DNA from: Chrysomallon squamiferum
Lineage: Eukaryota > Mollusca > Gastropoda > Neomphalida > Peltospiridae
Reading direction: 5' to 3'
Assembly (NCBI GenBank): GCA_012295275.1
Contig: CM022665.1
Coordinates: forward strand, 21,462,650-21,526,649
DNA: 64,000 bases
Part shown: in pieces, positions 11,430 to 23,676 of the stretch
Numbering within the stretch: the first letter of the stretch is position 1
How the letters are laid out: each line of letters opens with the position of its first letter
Made by a program: the position numbers and the translations under genes
The notes under the pieces: model-generated
Databases searched by the model: none
Told to the model about the DNA's origin: nothing
The model's input: the letters and a program-made list of their open reading frames with translations, nothing else

Positions 11430-14400
11430 AGTTTAATATGTTAAAACGTAATTATTATTTCAAATACTGGTCATGTTATTAAACTCTGTAACTAAATCCA
11501 ATGTCTAAGTATGTTTTACATGACTCACTGAATCCAACAAAATGGACGAGAAAAATTTCGTTAATAGCTGAGAAATTTTATACAACGTAAACAAGGAAGT
11601 AATGTTAAATTAGTGTCATACATTTAAAAAATATAAATATCTCTGCAGAGATAAATGTATATTTATAGACATAAATAACTAGATAGAGAAAACTGTTAAT
11701 ATTTTTTTTTGTAAACTTACTTAAATTCCTAGTAACATTATTTCTATAAAGAACAGCTCAAACTCTTCGATATATTAAAAACAGAAAATAAAACGTATAC
11801 GGGTTGTCTCGTAATGATTACATGTCTGAATTTACGTGTACAAAATCAACTTGGTAACATTCCAGAAATCTAACTGCTGTTTAGAATAATCTCATAACTT
11901 AGGCTACAACCATTTTTCATTTTATTACTTTTTTTTATTTATTTATATATTTTTTTTTTTTTTTTGAAAACATTCTATTTTGTTCTAGTAAAAGTTAACT
12001 AAATATTATTCATCAGAAAAATTTGATACTCTAGACAACAAACATTTATTTTAATTTTATTTCTTTGTTTATATATTTCATTTCATTATTTATTTAAGTA
12101 TTTTATTTATTAACTTATTTATTTATTTATTTATTTATTCTACTTAACTAAATATTAATCGTACTACAACCAGCTTTATTGTTTAAATGTGAACTTTTTT
12201 TGCCTTAATGAAAGTTCTTATTATAATATTACTTATATTTGTATTACTTTAACTTTCTCTTCATAAATGTAGAAAGGTTTTCTGACAGACAAATATAAAT
12301 ATTTGTGATATTTTCATGTATTTCATACTCAGTGGACTAATTTGAAACGTATAAAATATAATAATATGTTACTTTCATTACAGTAAATACACTTATCTTT
12401 ATTTATATTACAGAATTGCAGTTTCTTTTCTTTAAATACACTTGCTATTCAACAGCGATTAAATCTTCGGATTTTCTTATATATTATACATAATACCAAC
12501 GGCGACAGGAATAAAACTGATCTAAATGGTAGAACAATAACAAGAACAGATTATGTATGATAGTCTGAATATATAGAGCCCAGTTGCAAAGCATTAAACT
12601 GTGTGTATTGTGTCCCATAAATATACATAAAATGTACATGTCTATAAATTATAATAAACCATTACATATATAATTCTAATAATGTAAATTTCTCGTATAA
12701 GTATGTACTATGTTCTCGAACGTTACTGGAAATATTTTCGTCATAAATATAAGTTTCGGTTTCAGAAACGAAAGAAATAACACGGAAATATTTTATAAAG
12801 TTAGCAACATAAATCTAATAATATTAAATATTTGTTTTAGCATTTACGCTATAAACTCCTATAAAATGATATTCAAAAGTCTAGGGACAGAAACGGGTCA
12901 ACATTTATGACCTTCAGCTATTGTTTGTAACAAATTATCTGAATATAATAATATATGTTAAAACCTAATTAATATTTCAAACACAGGTCATGTTATTAAA
13001 CTCTTAACTAAATCCAAGGTCTACGTGCCTATTACCTATAAAATCGAATGTTTTACGTCACTCACTGAATCGAATAAAATCGACGAGAAAAGCTTCGTTA
13101 TTAGCTGTGAACATTTACACAACATAAAAAATCAGTTTCATACATTTCCAAAAAACATAAATCTATCTACCGAAATAAATATATATTTACAGGCATAAAT
13201 TATTACAGAAAACTGTTGTTAAAACATTTATAAACTTACTTAAATTCCTAGTAACATTGTTTCTATAAAGAACAGCTCAAACTCTTCGATATATTAAAAA
13301 AATAGACAACGCAATGTATACGGGTTGTCTCGACCTCGTAACGATCACGTTTTCAAATTACGTGTACAAAAGTCATATAAATAAACTTGTTAACATTCCA
13401 GAAATCTAACTGCTATTGAGAATAATCTCATAACTTACTAGATAAATAAACAGTTATTCAATTTTGTGTAAACGTACCTAAATTCCGAATTAAATTATTT
13501 CCATAAAGAACAGCTCGGACGCATCGAAATATTAGAAGTAGACAACAATCTGGGTCGTTTCTATGTCGTAACGATCACGTGACTGAAATTACTTGTACCG
13601 AGATATAAACTTGGCGACTTTGAACCGCTAATAAGAAAAATATCATAATCGAGTTAACAAACATTATTTAATTTAATTTAATTTAATTTAATTTAATTTA
13701 ACTTAACTTCACTTATTTATTTATTTATTTATTTAGTTATTGATTTATTTATAATCTGTTGAAGACATTGTATTTTATTCTAGTAAAAGTTATTTAAATA
13801 TTATTCATATTACAACTAGGTATATTGTTTACATTGCAAACTTTCTCCTATAGTAACTTCCTTTGTCTTCTGCCTTATTAAGACCAACTCAGTTTATTTT
13901 CTTTGAATACTGTTGCTATTAAACAGCGGTCAATTTGGAATGTTTGGATTTTCCTGTACATTGTCCACAAAACCAACTCTGACATGAATAAAACTGACAT
14001 AACTGGTAGCACATTGACAATAACTGACTCTGTGTAATATTCTAATACACAGAGCCGACTTCCAAAACAGTAAACTGTTTATATTGTGTTTAATAGCACT
14101 TTTTGTTACCGCACTATGAAAACTGGAATAAAGTTTCAACGATACCCTCTGATAAATAAATAAAAGAAAAGACATATTTAAATTGTAAGATACCAGAAGA
14201 ATTTGACGATTTTCTCGAATGCATCATGATCTAAATGTTAGCACAACAACTACGACAGATTCTGCATAATATTCTGAATACACAGAGTCCAACTGCAAAA
14301 CTGTTGTGTTTATACTGTGTCTAACAGCAACTTTTGATACCGCCCAGTAGAAAAAGATTTAGAAATGTGTATTCAAATCTGGGTACATTTTATTCAGGCA

Positions 14401-16660
14401 TATAGGAAAATAATATACAAGAACGTTTGTCATGTAAATGAAGTAGTTAGTTGTAATTTAAATAAAAAATATGCATATTTTAGTAGAAGAAATATAATTC
14501 ATATAAATAAACAAACAAAACTAAATAAAATAACTAATTAAATAAAATGTAATTAAAAAATCAAATAAGACATGTATTATATATATATTCTTAATTAAAA
14601 AAAAAAATAAAAATAAAAATAAAAATAAAAGTAAAAATTACCAAATGTTTTCTACATTTTTAACTTAAATAATATAATATTAGTAACAAAAAGATAAAAG
14701 TTTTAAATATCTGTCTTTACACTTACTCTGTACACTCATAACAAATACAAAAGAATGTCGTTTTCTCTATTATCTGAAGATAATTAAAATTTAATGTAAT
14801 AAAATACTGGTCTTGTTTTAAACTCTTTTTTTTTTTGTTGTTGTTATTATTAGTTTATAACTAAATCCAAGATCAACGAATGTTTTACGTCACTCACTGA
14901 ATCGAATAAAATCGCCTAGAAAACCTTCATTATTAGCTGTGAATATTTACACAACGTAAAACAAGAGTGTAAATTAAAGTCGGTTTCATATGTTTTAAAA
15001 AATATTATATATACAGACATGAATACTGGATAGAGAAAACTGTTATTTAATCATCTATAAACTTATCTAAATTCCTAATCACATTATTTCTATAAAGAAC
15101 AACTCAAACACATTGATATATTAAAAAAAAGACAACAAAAGTTATGTTCCCGAAGTGTCTTTCAGTAATCAATAACGAATGTCTCGAAGGTCTGTTTATG
15201 AATATCATTTACGTGACTACGACTTCACTGTATTAACTGCAAGTCCAAACCAATGATGACACGCACTGCGCATGTCCTTGTCTAACAGGGCTTTGTTAGT
15301 TGATCAATACAGTTCTGATTAATAATGTCTGAGATCCTTTCGTCTTTTGTGGAAAATACAAGTTTCGGTTTCAGAAAAGAAAGAAATGACACGGAAATAT
15401 TTTATAATGTTAGCAACATAAATCTAATAATTTTAAATGTTTATTTTAGCACTTAGTCTATAAACTCCTAACTATTATCAAAAACGATATTCAAATAGTC
15501 TAGGGACAGAAATGGGTCAACGTTTCCGAACGTCTGGTTGTCGTTTGTAACAAATACAAGACAAGGTAGTTTTCTCTACTATCTGAATATAATAAAATGT
15601 GTTAAAACGCAATTATTATTTCAAACACTGGTCATGTTATTAAACTCTTTATCTAAATTCAAGGTCTACGTGTTTTTTACGTGAATGTTTGAATCGAATA
15701 AAATCGACGAGAGAAATTTTCGTTATTAGCTGTGAAAACTTACACAGTGTAAACAAGTAAGTAATGTGAAAATCAGTTTCATACATTTAAAAAGTATAGA
15801 TACAAATAGAGAGATAAATATTTATTTACGGACATAAACTGCTAGATACAGAAAACTGTTATTAAAATGTTTATCAACTTACCTAAATTCTTAATCACGT
15901 TATTTCTGTAAAGAACGGCTCGAACACATAGATATATTAACAACAGACAACAAAACGTATCTGGGTCGTCATTAGGTCGTAACGAAGTACAAAGTGACAT
16001 AAACTTGGCGACTTTCCACTGAACCGTTGATAAGAAAAATCTCATAATCTAGGGAGCATATATTATCTTATTTATTTATTTATATTCTGCTGAATACATT
16101 ACATTTTATTCTAGTACAAGTTAACTAAATATTAATAGTATCACAAATAGGTATACTGTTTACATCATAAACTTTCTTGTGCCTTAATAAGACCAAACCA
16201 GATTTAAAATAAAAAAAGATTTTCTAAATGTTGTTATTATAATATAATTTCATTTTTATTACTTTAACTCACTCTTGACAAATCTAGAAAGATTTTCTGA
16301 GATACAAATATAAATATTTGTAATATTTTCATGTACATTATACTCAATGGATTAATTTGCCACGTATAAAAAATAACGATGTTAAAATATATCATGTATT
16401 TTCATTAGAGTAAGATTACATTGAACTTTATTTCTATTACAGCTTTCTATTTCATGTTCTTTGAATACTCTTCGTTTTAAAACGCGGTGAACATGGAATT
16501 TTTGGATTATCTTAAACACTGTCCATAAAACCAGCTCTGACACGAATAAAACTGATCTCAATGGTAGCACAATAACTGATTCTGCGTAATATTCTCAATA
16601 CACAGCGTCCACTTGATTAGACTCTAAACTGTTTGTGTTGTGTTACCTGCACTTAGAAAA
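11430..16660 (+). repeat. R1 head-to-tail array, part 2
   Basis: Copies or parts begin near 11430, 12710, 14650 and 15350. The full unit from about 15350 to 16650, and the one from 12740 to 14140, give a length of 1.3-1.4 kb. A unit starts near 'ttctcgaacgt' and ends near 'acagcaacttttgttaccgccc'. TTTA tracts, a TTTAA run (13670-13710) and an AAAAT run (14600-14640) interrupt it. Open frames at 12710-12910, 13930-14175, 15842-16045 and 16382-16570 are inside it and look non-coding. Confidence 0.75.
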
Positions 16661-17540
16661 ATAACACAGGTTTCTTATAAAAAGAAGGAAACAAATATGA
16701 GAAAAGTTTTATTACTTAGGCGCAAACATTATTTATTTATTTATTTATATTGTGGTTTTTTCTTTTTCTCAAATATAGAAAAAGATGAACTTATGCTCTT
16801 ATTTACATTAAGAACGTTTCTTGACTTTTGATTGAAAACTTCATTTCATCTACATTTTCTAAGTTACAGACTGGTACCGCGTACAGATTCATTATTTTTT
16901 TATTGTTTTTCTTTTTTCCTTTTACTTATTTAGCAAAGAATTAATAATAATAAGTTATTAAATTTCCACTCTCCTTCATCTTTTTTAAATTGACTAAAGT
17001 TTAAATTTAAAAGTACAACCGAGAGGACCAAGTGGTAACTATTTTCTGTTACACTTTTTGTACATCAGATTGCTAGATAATAAGTCTAGTATAGCTTTTT
17101 AAAAGTTATTTTTTCTTGTTATTGATATTCTTTTTTTATTTTTTCCTTTTTTTTTTATTTGAGAAGATTAGAATACAGTTTTCTGAATAGATCTTTTAAA
17201 TCGTGTACTTTCAAGTTCTTAGTAATTTTTTGTTGTGATTTCAGATGGTTTATAGGTAAGTAAATTTGTATAGCTAGTAATCAAATTAAAATCGTCACAT
17301 ATCATATATTATTTTGTTGAATTGTTCAGTATTGTGTAAAATAATAAAAAAAAAAAAGTTTGTTTAAATTAGAACTACATATATTCGCAATGGTATTCTG
17401 TCCTTATTATATGTATTGCAATTTTAACTTGTTTTAAAAACATTGGTTGATTATTTTTCATTTCGACATTTCCTCCAACGAAAGAAAGTTAAAAAGGAAG
17501 AGGAACAAAATAAAATAAACACGTTTCTTGTCCAAGTATT
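16661..17540. other. AT-rich spacer, nothing recognised
   Basis: No domain, repeat family or convincing exon was seen. It contains T-rich tracts only. Confidence 0.6.
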
Positions 17541-17542
17541 AA

Positions 17543-17546
17543 AGTA

Positions 17547-17628
<82 letters not shown>

Positions 17629-17636
17629 TAATAATA
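17543..17636. repeat. (TAA)n microsatellite
   Basis: A TAA run with one interruption. Poly-Tyr and poly-Ile frames across it are artefacts. Confidence 0.98.
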
Positions 17637-17689
17637 AATCACAAGAGTAAAGAAAAATTAAAAATAAAGTAATTAATACGAGACATTTT

Positions 17690-18480
17690 TAGGGCAGAAA
17701 GGAAGTAAAAAGAAAATATAATAAGAAAAACAACAAACAAGCTAACTTCTTGGTCAAAGGGCCCGGTTTCCTTTCCTCATACTATTTTAACTGTAATTGT
17801 AAAACACTTAGAATAAACAAACAAACAAACAAATATATAAAGTTATCTGGCTTGGTCATGTAATTTAGAATATTACATACATACAAAATAAATACATACA
17901 TTGAAATACATACATACATACACACACATACATACATAGGTACACATACATACACACGTACATACAAACACACATACATAGGCCTATACACATACTCATA
18001 CATACATAGGTACATACATATGTACGTACATTTATACTTGGACACACATACATATGTAGGTGCATTCATACATAGACACACATACATATATACAAACATA
18101 CATACTCACACACACAAACAAATACATACATGTAAACATGCATACATTCACACATAAGCACGCACGCACACATGCAAGCACATACATACATACATACATA
18201 CATATATACATACAAACAAATAATACTTTGTAATATATGTAAGGTAGATTGAGGGCAGAAAGGAAGTAGAAAGGAAATATAATAAGGAAAACAACAAGTC
18301 AATTTGTTGGTCAAAGGTCCCGCTTTCCCAAACAACAAACAAACAAATATATAAATAGTTATTTAGCGATTTGAATTTCCTGCTCGCTTAGATGGTAATA
18401 TAATTTAGAATTTGACATACATATCGACATACATACATACATACATACATACACACACACGTATACATTAATAATAAAAA
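17690..18480. repeat. Two R3 repeat copies with (TACA)n microsatellite
   Basis: The R3 landmarks are 'gggcagaaaggaagta', 'gaaaatataataag', 'ttggtcaaaggncccg', and 'tttagaatatt/tttgaca' before a long ATAC/ACAC tract. Copies lie at 17690-17880 and 18230-18420. Further copies lie at 57060-57270 (inverted) and 59780-59890. The tract and R3 always occur together, so they probably move or duplicate as a unit. The roughly 100-residue Tyr/Val/Cys frames are microsatellite translation. Confidence 0.75.
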
Positions 18481-18705
18481 AATAATAATAATAACACAAA
18501 TATGATTTGATCAATAACAATAGAACACATCATATATATATATATATACACACACATACACATACATATATAGATAGGTAGACAGATAGATAATAGATAA
18601 ATCTAAATACATACCTATATAGATATAGAGATAGAGATAAAGATATAGATACAGATATAGACATACATATGTATTACAACACAGAAAAATCTTTTATATG
18701 TTCTG
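18481..18705. repeat. TAA, TA and GATA-like microsatellites
   Basis: Short runs of TAA, TATA/CACA and ATAGAT. No gene. Confidence 0.85.
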
Positions 18706-19092
18706 TTATTAGTTTTCTAATGATGCGAGGGCCAAAATGCGTATTGCATTGTATTTACCTTTTGGGTTATATATTTTTGCCGTTTGGTATTCGACATTGT
18801 TTACACATTATATATAGAGTATTTTGTTCATAAACTAAATAACTGCATGACACCTCACTCAGTATCATGTACATTATAAAACAGTCATACCAAATAATTC
18901 AGACACATTATCTAAAGTAACAGTAATAAATCATATTTCTAAAATTGTTAGTGCGAAACTGTAAAAAAAAAAGCTACAAATACACATGCTTATACTTTTC
19001 TTAGGTGAATTAAAATTTATCAGATCGTCAAAAAACAAACAAAAAACCCCCCCAAAACCCAAAACATTATAATAAAAATGGGCAGAATCAAA
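18706..19092 (-). other. IAP locus 3: 3'UTR
   Basis: In reverse complement this matches the 3'UTRs following the RING exons at 26.95 and 56.16 kb, with the 'gcactaacaattttagaaatatgattt' and 'gataatgtgtctga' type blocks and 'ttttataatgtacatga'. It is clearly more diverged than those two are from each other. A CCCC/AAAA tract interrupts it at 19030-19060. Confidence 0.7.
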
Positions 19093-19271
19093 TTAACACA
19101 AGAAAGCTCGCACAGAGGCTGGGATTATCTCTCTACAAAGTGGACATCTTCGCAGTCTGGGCGTACAATCTTCACAGCAACAAAGATGACCGCAGGGCAG
19201 AAAAACTATTCCGACCTTGTTTTCAAGACAAACTTTGCAGATGAGTTCTTCATTACCACCCGGCAAGGAAT
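19093..19271 (-). CDS. IAP locus 3: intact C3HC4 RING exon
   Basis: Minus-strand exon after a 'tttaacag' acceptor, phase 1, ending at TAA (19093-19095). The eight RING ligands are all present with IAP spacing C-x2-C-x11-C-x-H-x3-C-x2-C-x6-C-x2-C, starting at ICKVC and ending CPLC, followed by a short hydrophobic-ended tail. In IAPs this RING recruits a ubiquitin-conjugating enzyme and drives auto- or substrate ubiquitination; the extreme C-terminus takes part in dimerisation. No BIR domain is seen within 4 kb upstream on this strand, where a LINE relic lies. Either the gene uses distant exons or it is a truncated copy with a still-clean final exon. Confidence 0.85.
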
Positions 19272-19562
19272 CTGTTAAATATCAGTAAAAACAATATAAT
19301 TCTTATACGTTAAGTAATGTGTATATTTTGTAACAAAGAACAGTTTAAAATAAATCAAATAACTTATATATTTTATTACACATAACCTTTGAAACAAATG
19401 GTTTGTAGGTTTTATCGTAAAATTGTCTTGACAGATATCAAATATCAATAATAATAATAATAATTGCAATACCAATAACATCACTGACAACAATAACAAT
19501 AATTACACCATCAATAATAAATAAATAAGTAAGTAAGCAAAAAAAAAAAAAAAAAAAAAAAA

Positions 19563-19880
19563 GCTGTTGTGAAGCACGTCTGCGACCGTCACGCTCTCTG
19601 ACAAAGCCAGGGTGTTGTGTCTGTCGTAGAAAACAGACGAGGGAGGTAAAAGAAGTTGTTCTCGTTTCCACTGCAGACTAAAGACTTACGAATTGGTTGT
19701 GATGTTTTGTCGGGGTTTTTTCCGCTTGTTGATGTTTCAAGATTTGTGCTTGTTCGAACATTTTGTTGTTTTTATCACCAAATTCGTGAGGGGCTGGTCC
19801 TGTTTGTTTGCCGGTACAGTGAGCTTTCTTAACATGTTCATCTCCTTCTTGGCCGGTTCTTTTATAATCCAACAGTTAGC
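19563..19880 (-). other. G+C-richer island, possible unrecognised exon
   Basis: This block is visibly richer in G+C than its surroundings. On the minus strand it has an open, polar, Lys/His/Gln-rich frame from about 19872 to 19678, with a good donor-like 'attcgtaagt' at its end. It lies upstream of the RING exon on the same strand, so it may be an upstream exon of locus 3. I do not recognise the protein. The plus-strand open frame across it (19693-20019) is hydrophobic and probably a shadow. A poly-A run lies at 19538-19562. Confidence 0.35.
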
Positions 19881-19883
19881 AAC

Positions 19884-19916
<33 letters not shown>

Positions 19917-20699
19917 TAAAAATGTTTATTATTATTTTTATTTTTTTTGGTCAGTGGTCTTTTTGTTAGTTAAAAAAATATTATATACACATGAACAAAT
20001 ATTAATAACGGGGAAATAAATAAATAAATAGGAAAGTTAAATAAATATCGTTTAACTAATGTTAAAAATAAATAAAAAATAAAAACAAATAGCTATATCA
20101 ACAAGAACAACAGTAGCAATCACCTAATACTCATATTGCGCTGAAATGTATTTACAACTGGTGATAACCTTTCATTTGATCTATATTAGTTTTAATGTTT
20201 TAATTTTCATTTCCTCTTTTTCAAGCTTGAAATGACAAGTTTTGTTGTGTATCTGAAATGATAAAGAAAGTAATTAACTTATTTACATTATTATATACAG
20301 TTTTCAAATGTATACATATACATTTAAAATTATATTATTAAATTAGTTTAATCAGATAGTCAGTCAATCAATTTATCAATCAGCCGATCAATAGATCAAT
20401 TAGCTGGTCAATCAATTAATCTGTAAGTCAATTAAATTATTTATTTTATTGATTTTATTTTATTTATTTTTTTATTTATTCGTTTTTTGTATTTAGTGTA
20501 TTTGATTCATGTTTTGTTTGTTATTGTGTTTGTTATTTTAATTTTGTATTTTTTATTATTATTATTTTTTTTTTTATGAATTGTTACGTGAATGTTTTAT
20601 TTTGCGCTATGTTTTTAAATTTATTTAATCAAACGTTCGTGTGTTTATGTATTTGTTTGTAATGTAAGCTGTTACTGCAGCGAGGACTAATTCTCTGTT
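19881..20699. other. AT-rich spacer, nothing recognised
   Basis: T- and A-rich low-complexity sequence with a short 'atcaatca/gtcaatca' degenerate run at 20350-20430. No feature supported. Confidence 0.6.
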
Positions 20700-21180
20700 T
20701 TTTTTGGTGCCAAGATATTTTTAGGTGTGAATTCAATTTTCAGTTCGTCAGATGTGTCAAGTAGCGTTAATCATTCCTTGGTTAAAACTGGACAATGAAG
20801 AAGTATAGTTTCATGGTTTCAGAAAGTCCACAGCTGCAGTTGGGTGATGTGGTTATTTTATATTTTAAGCCGATTCTGAGTCTGGTCAGCTTGTTGTTAC
20901 GTAATTCGTTACTCACAGTGATTTTGGGTGTTTTGATAACTGGTTTGATATTAAAGTGAAGATGTTTTTGGTGTTATTCCATTCGTTCTGCCACTGTTTG
21001 TTATACTATTTGGCTGCAATGGATAAAATTTCGTTTGTTCCGTAGTGTATGTCTGTGCAGATGTCTTTGTCTTTGATATTGAGTGACTCTTTGGCATAAT
21101 GATTAACTGTTTGTTGTTGTGTAGTCTTTCTTCATGTAGATGGTATATACTGTTGAGTAAATCTAGTCTGGTGGAATGTC
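20700..21180 (-). mobile_element. Non-LTR retrotransposon 3'-end relic
   Basis: The minus strand translates, across stops and frame changes, to a segment with LRNNKLTRLRIGLKYKI and then a CSCG pair. This resembles the region near the C-terminus of LINE-type reverse transcriptase proteins, where an R-L-R-x-G motif is followed by a C-x-C-G zinc-knuckle and an 'H-x-L' type block. The remainder is decayed. The family cannot be assigned. Confidence 0.5.
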
Positions 21181-21600
21181 CAGATTGAAATGATGTAATA
21201 GAACAACTAAGGCTGTCTCAGAATGAAAGATCCGAACTTTATTTATATCACTTTGTACACGTAATTTGAGTCATGTGATCTATTCGACGTATAGAGACCA
21301 CAAAGATATGATTTTGCTGTCTATTTTATTCCATTAAAACACTCACGTAAAAATCAAACTGGATTTAGGTAAAAGATGAATAACATGACCAAATTTTAAA
21401 TAATGATTACATTTTCAATACATTGGTGACTTAGAGATAATATTTATATACATAATTTGGTAGTATGCACAACACTAATCACTTTAAAATTTCCATTCTA
21501 TTTTCAATTAGGAGTAAAGCAAATACCTCATATTACCTGCGGTGTTTATTTTTGTTTCAATACTCGATATGTAACGGCCCTTTTCAGAATTTACGTTAAA
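21181..21600 (-). repeat. R1 dispersed repeat copy, reverse orientation
   Basis: It shares 'tttgtacacgtaatttgagtcatgtgatc' type sequence with 44460-44500 and 920-960, and the following lineage of R1 landmarks. Confidence 0.6.
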
Positions 21601-21979
21601 ATAATAGAGTGGGTTTTCAGATAGCTAATTGATCAAACAAACTTTCCAATCATCAGGTTGAGTTTAAGATTTTTTTTTTCTTCCTATCACTCCTTGTTTC
21701 TGCAGTTAAATTCCAAGCATATTGTACCTTCACCTGACGGGCCACTTCTCGTCTCTGTCGCATAAATAACAATCAAAAGTCGCATTAGACGCGATCATTT
21801 TAAACAAATTTCCTTTCTTTGAATGTCACTTTAATAACAACGTCAGTCGGTTATTAAAGTATTAGCGGGAACGCATTCGATTCCTGTTCTTTGCTCTTTT
21901 TTTAAACTCTTTTTGTCTTAGACCATCTTTTCTTTGTTACTTTTTTTTATTTCTCTTTTCTTTTCTTTCTTCTTCTTCT

Positions 21980-22015
<36 letters not shown>

Positions 22016-22556
22016 CTTTTCTTTCTTTCTTTTAATCTCAGGTAGTTACTGAGCCTATTGGAAATTTATGACGTGTATCAACAGGGACGTTAGAAGGAAA
22101 GGAGATATTCATTAACATGCAGTGTTCATTTATGGAAGTCGGTTTTACTGAAACCTCGCATAAATGGAGATCGTATATCGTGTGTATTATTAGCAAGAAT
22201 GTAATGTGCGTGTATTAAGTTTCAAATGTTCAATCGCTAAACTGAATTTGTATTCTTTATACAATCTAAACACAATGAGACTGAAAAACAGACTAATAGT
22301 TGTTTATGTGATAGAGATCTGAGTATCTACTGCAGTTCAGTTGTTACAGGGCAGTTCTAAGACGGTAGTGATGACAGGATCCATTCTTCTGGATGTTCCA
22401 GTTGGAACATTTCTTCAAAAATTCCTATCATTTCTTAAAGAAACAGCTGTCTCAAATTTTCTAGGTTCTGAAGAAGTTGAAGAATAAAATACAAGTTAAA
22501 TATAAAACTTATAATATAAGTGTTAGAAAAATAAGTACAAACTCAGTGTTTGAGAA

Positions 22557-22557
<1 letters not shown>
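21601..22557. other. Spacer with pyrimidine tract and poly-A; possible short retroposon
   Basis: A pyrimidine-rich run (21900-21980) ends in a poly-A tract at 21984-22013. At about 21865 'gcattcgattcctg' resembles a pol III B box, but I see no convincing A box. The rest is unrecognised. Confidence 0.3.
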
Positions 22558-22631
<74 letters not shown>

Positions 22632-22632
22632 G
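22558..22632. repeat. (TAA)n microsatellite with poly-A end
   Basis: A pure TAA run then an A run. It precedes the second copy of the segment duplicated at 4735. Confidence 0.97.
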
Positions 22633-22639
22633 TTTTAAA

Positions 22640-23060
22640 ATACAAAATACAATCGTTTTTCTCTTCATATAAAAATTATTATTTAAAAATGGATTTGTTG
22701 AATTCTTACTTTATTTGGGAACAAGGAAAATAAATTCATATCGTGTCATGTCATCTTTGTGTTTTGTGTGGAAGTTTACAAACCTCTATTGTTTAATGTC
22801 TGCAAACATACAGTTTCTCCTAAAGCGGCTTTCAATCCTTTTTCTGTTTATTCTAAGCCCAGTCTTTAGTAAATAAAAACGTTGGGTATAAAAGGGAGTT
22901 TTACATGTACAGCTAACAAATGTAGTCTGGCTTACAATAACGCAGTTGTGACATTGTGAAATTTTCTTATCGTAATCGTAAAACAGCGAATTGTTGTCGG
23001 CACAAATACAATAGTTTAACGGAAAGGTTAGCGTTTAGTCGTCATAGTTCATAAAAACTC
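22640..23060 (+). repeat. Second copy of the 4735-5175 segment
   Basis: Direct-orientation copy, colinear over about 420 bp. Similarity continues weakly to 23120 ('atatcagttgttaccttatag'). Confidence 0.8.
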
Positions 23061-23121
23061 TTCATAGTCTTAGCGCCGTTTACTTGAAAAAAAAAAATTC
23101 ATATCAGTTGTTACCTTATAG

Positions 23122-23165
23122 CAGGGGCGGGCAAACGTTTTAAAACAGGGGTCAGATGGATATTA
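23122..23165. mobile_element. hAT-like terminal inverted repeat end
   Basis: The sequence starting 'caggggcgggcaaacgtttt' has the CAGGGGxxGGCAAAC form typical of hAT transposon ends. It begins exactly where similarity to the 4.7-5.2 kb copy ends. I did not find the matching opposite end in the next 600 bp. Confidence 0.4.
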
Positions 23166-23279
23166 TAGGAAAAGCATGTAAAAAGTAAATTCACTTTTAA
23201 CAAATGCTAGAAGAGTTAATGAGATGGGTGGTGTTGCATACCATGAAGCAGCGATTAAAAGTCAGGCTTAATTGATGTA

Positions 23280-23549
23280 GTGGACAAAAGAAGAATGTTA
23301 TTTAGATGGCGTTCAGAGAGTTGCGAGCGAAGGCGATATTTTGTAAGAAGAGTTGTTCACAGTAAAATGTACTTCCGAATACAATGTATTGAACATGTTA
23401 TTAAATTGTGGAAATTTGCCAGATGGAAGAAAGACATCATGAAAGAAGGAAAGGGGAGAAGAAGTGCTGAACTTAATTCATCATTGCATTGCATACCTAC
23501 CAACTCCATCTGCAAGGAAACTGAAGAATCATCCATTGATATTCAATGA
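23280..23549 (+). other. Open frame of unknown nature, possible transposon fragment
   Basis: An 89-codon basic frame with two Trp-Lys stretches follows the hAT-like end. I do not recognise a domain. Its position suggests a fragment carried by the transposon, or a chance frame in a locally G+C-richer stretch. Confidence 0.25.
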
Positions 23550-23676
23550 TGTTTTCCAGGGAATAAATCAAATCATAAAATCAAAACAAAACTATCAACA
23601 TGTTTAACCTATAGTATTGTACGTTTATCAGACACAGAGAGTATTTTAAATTTTACATTAACTTTTTATCTTATAG

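Noticed and set aside
17782-18342. Tyr/Val/Cys-rich frames of up to 105 residues
   Set aside because: They translate the (TACA)n and ACAC tracts; the mirror frames at 43096-43423 are the same artefact.
19078-19278. Plus-strand 66-residue frame
   Set aside because: Antisense shadow of the RING exon of locus 3.
19693-20019. A 108-residue hydrophobic membrane protein on the plus strand
   Set aside because: Half of it is T-rich low-complexity sequence and the other half is antisense to a better exon candidate.
21840-22013. tRNA-derived SINE
   Set aside because: There is a B-box-like sequence and a poly-A tract, but no A box at the right distance and no second copy noticed in the window.
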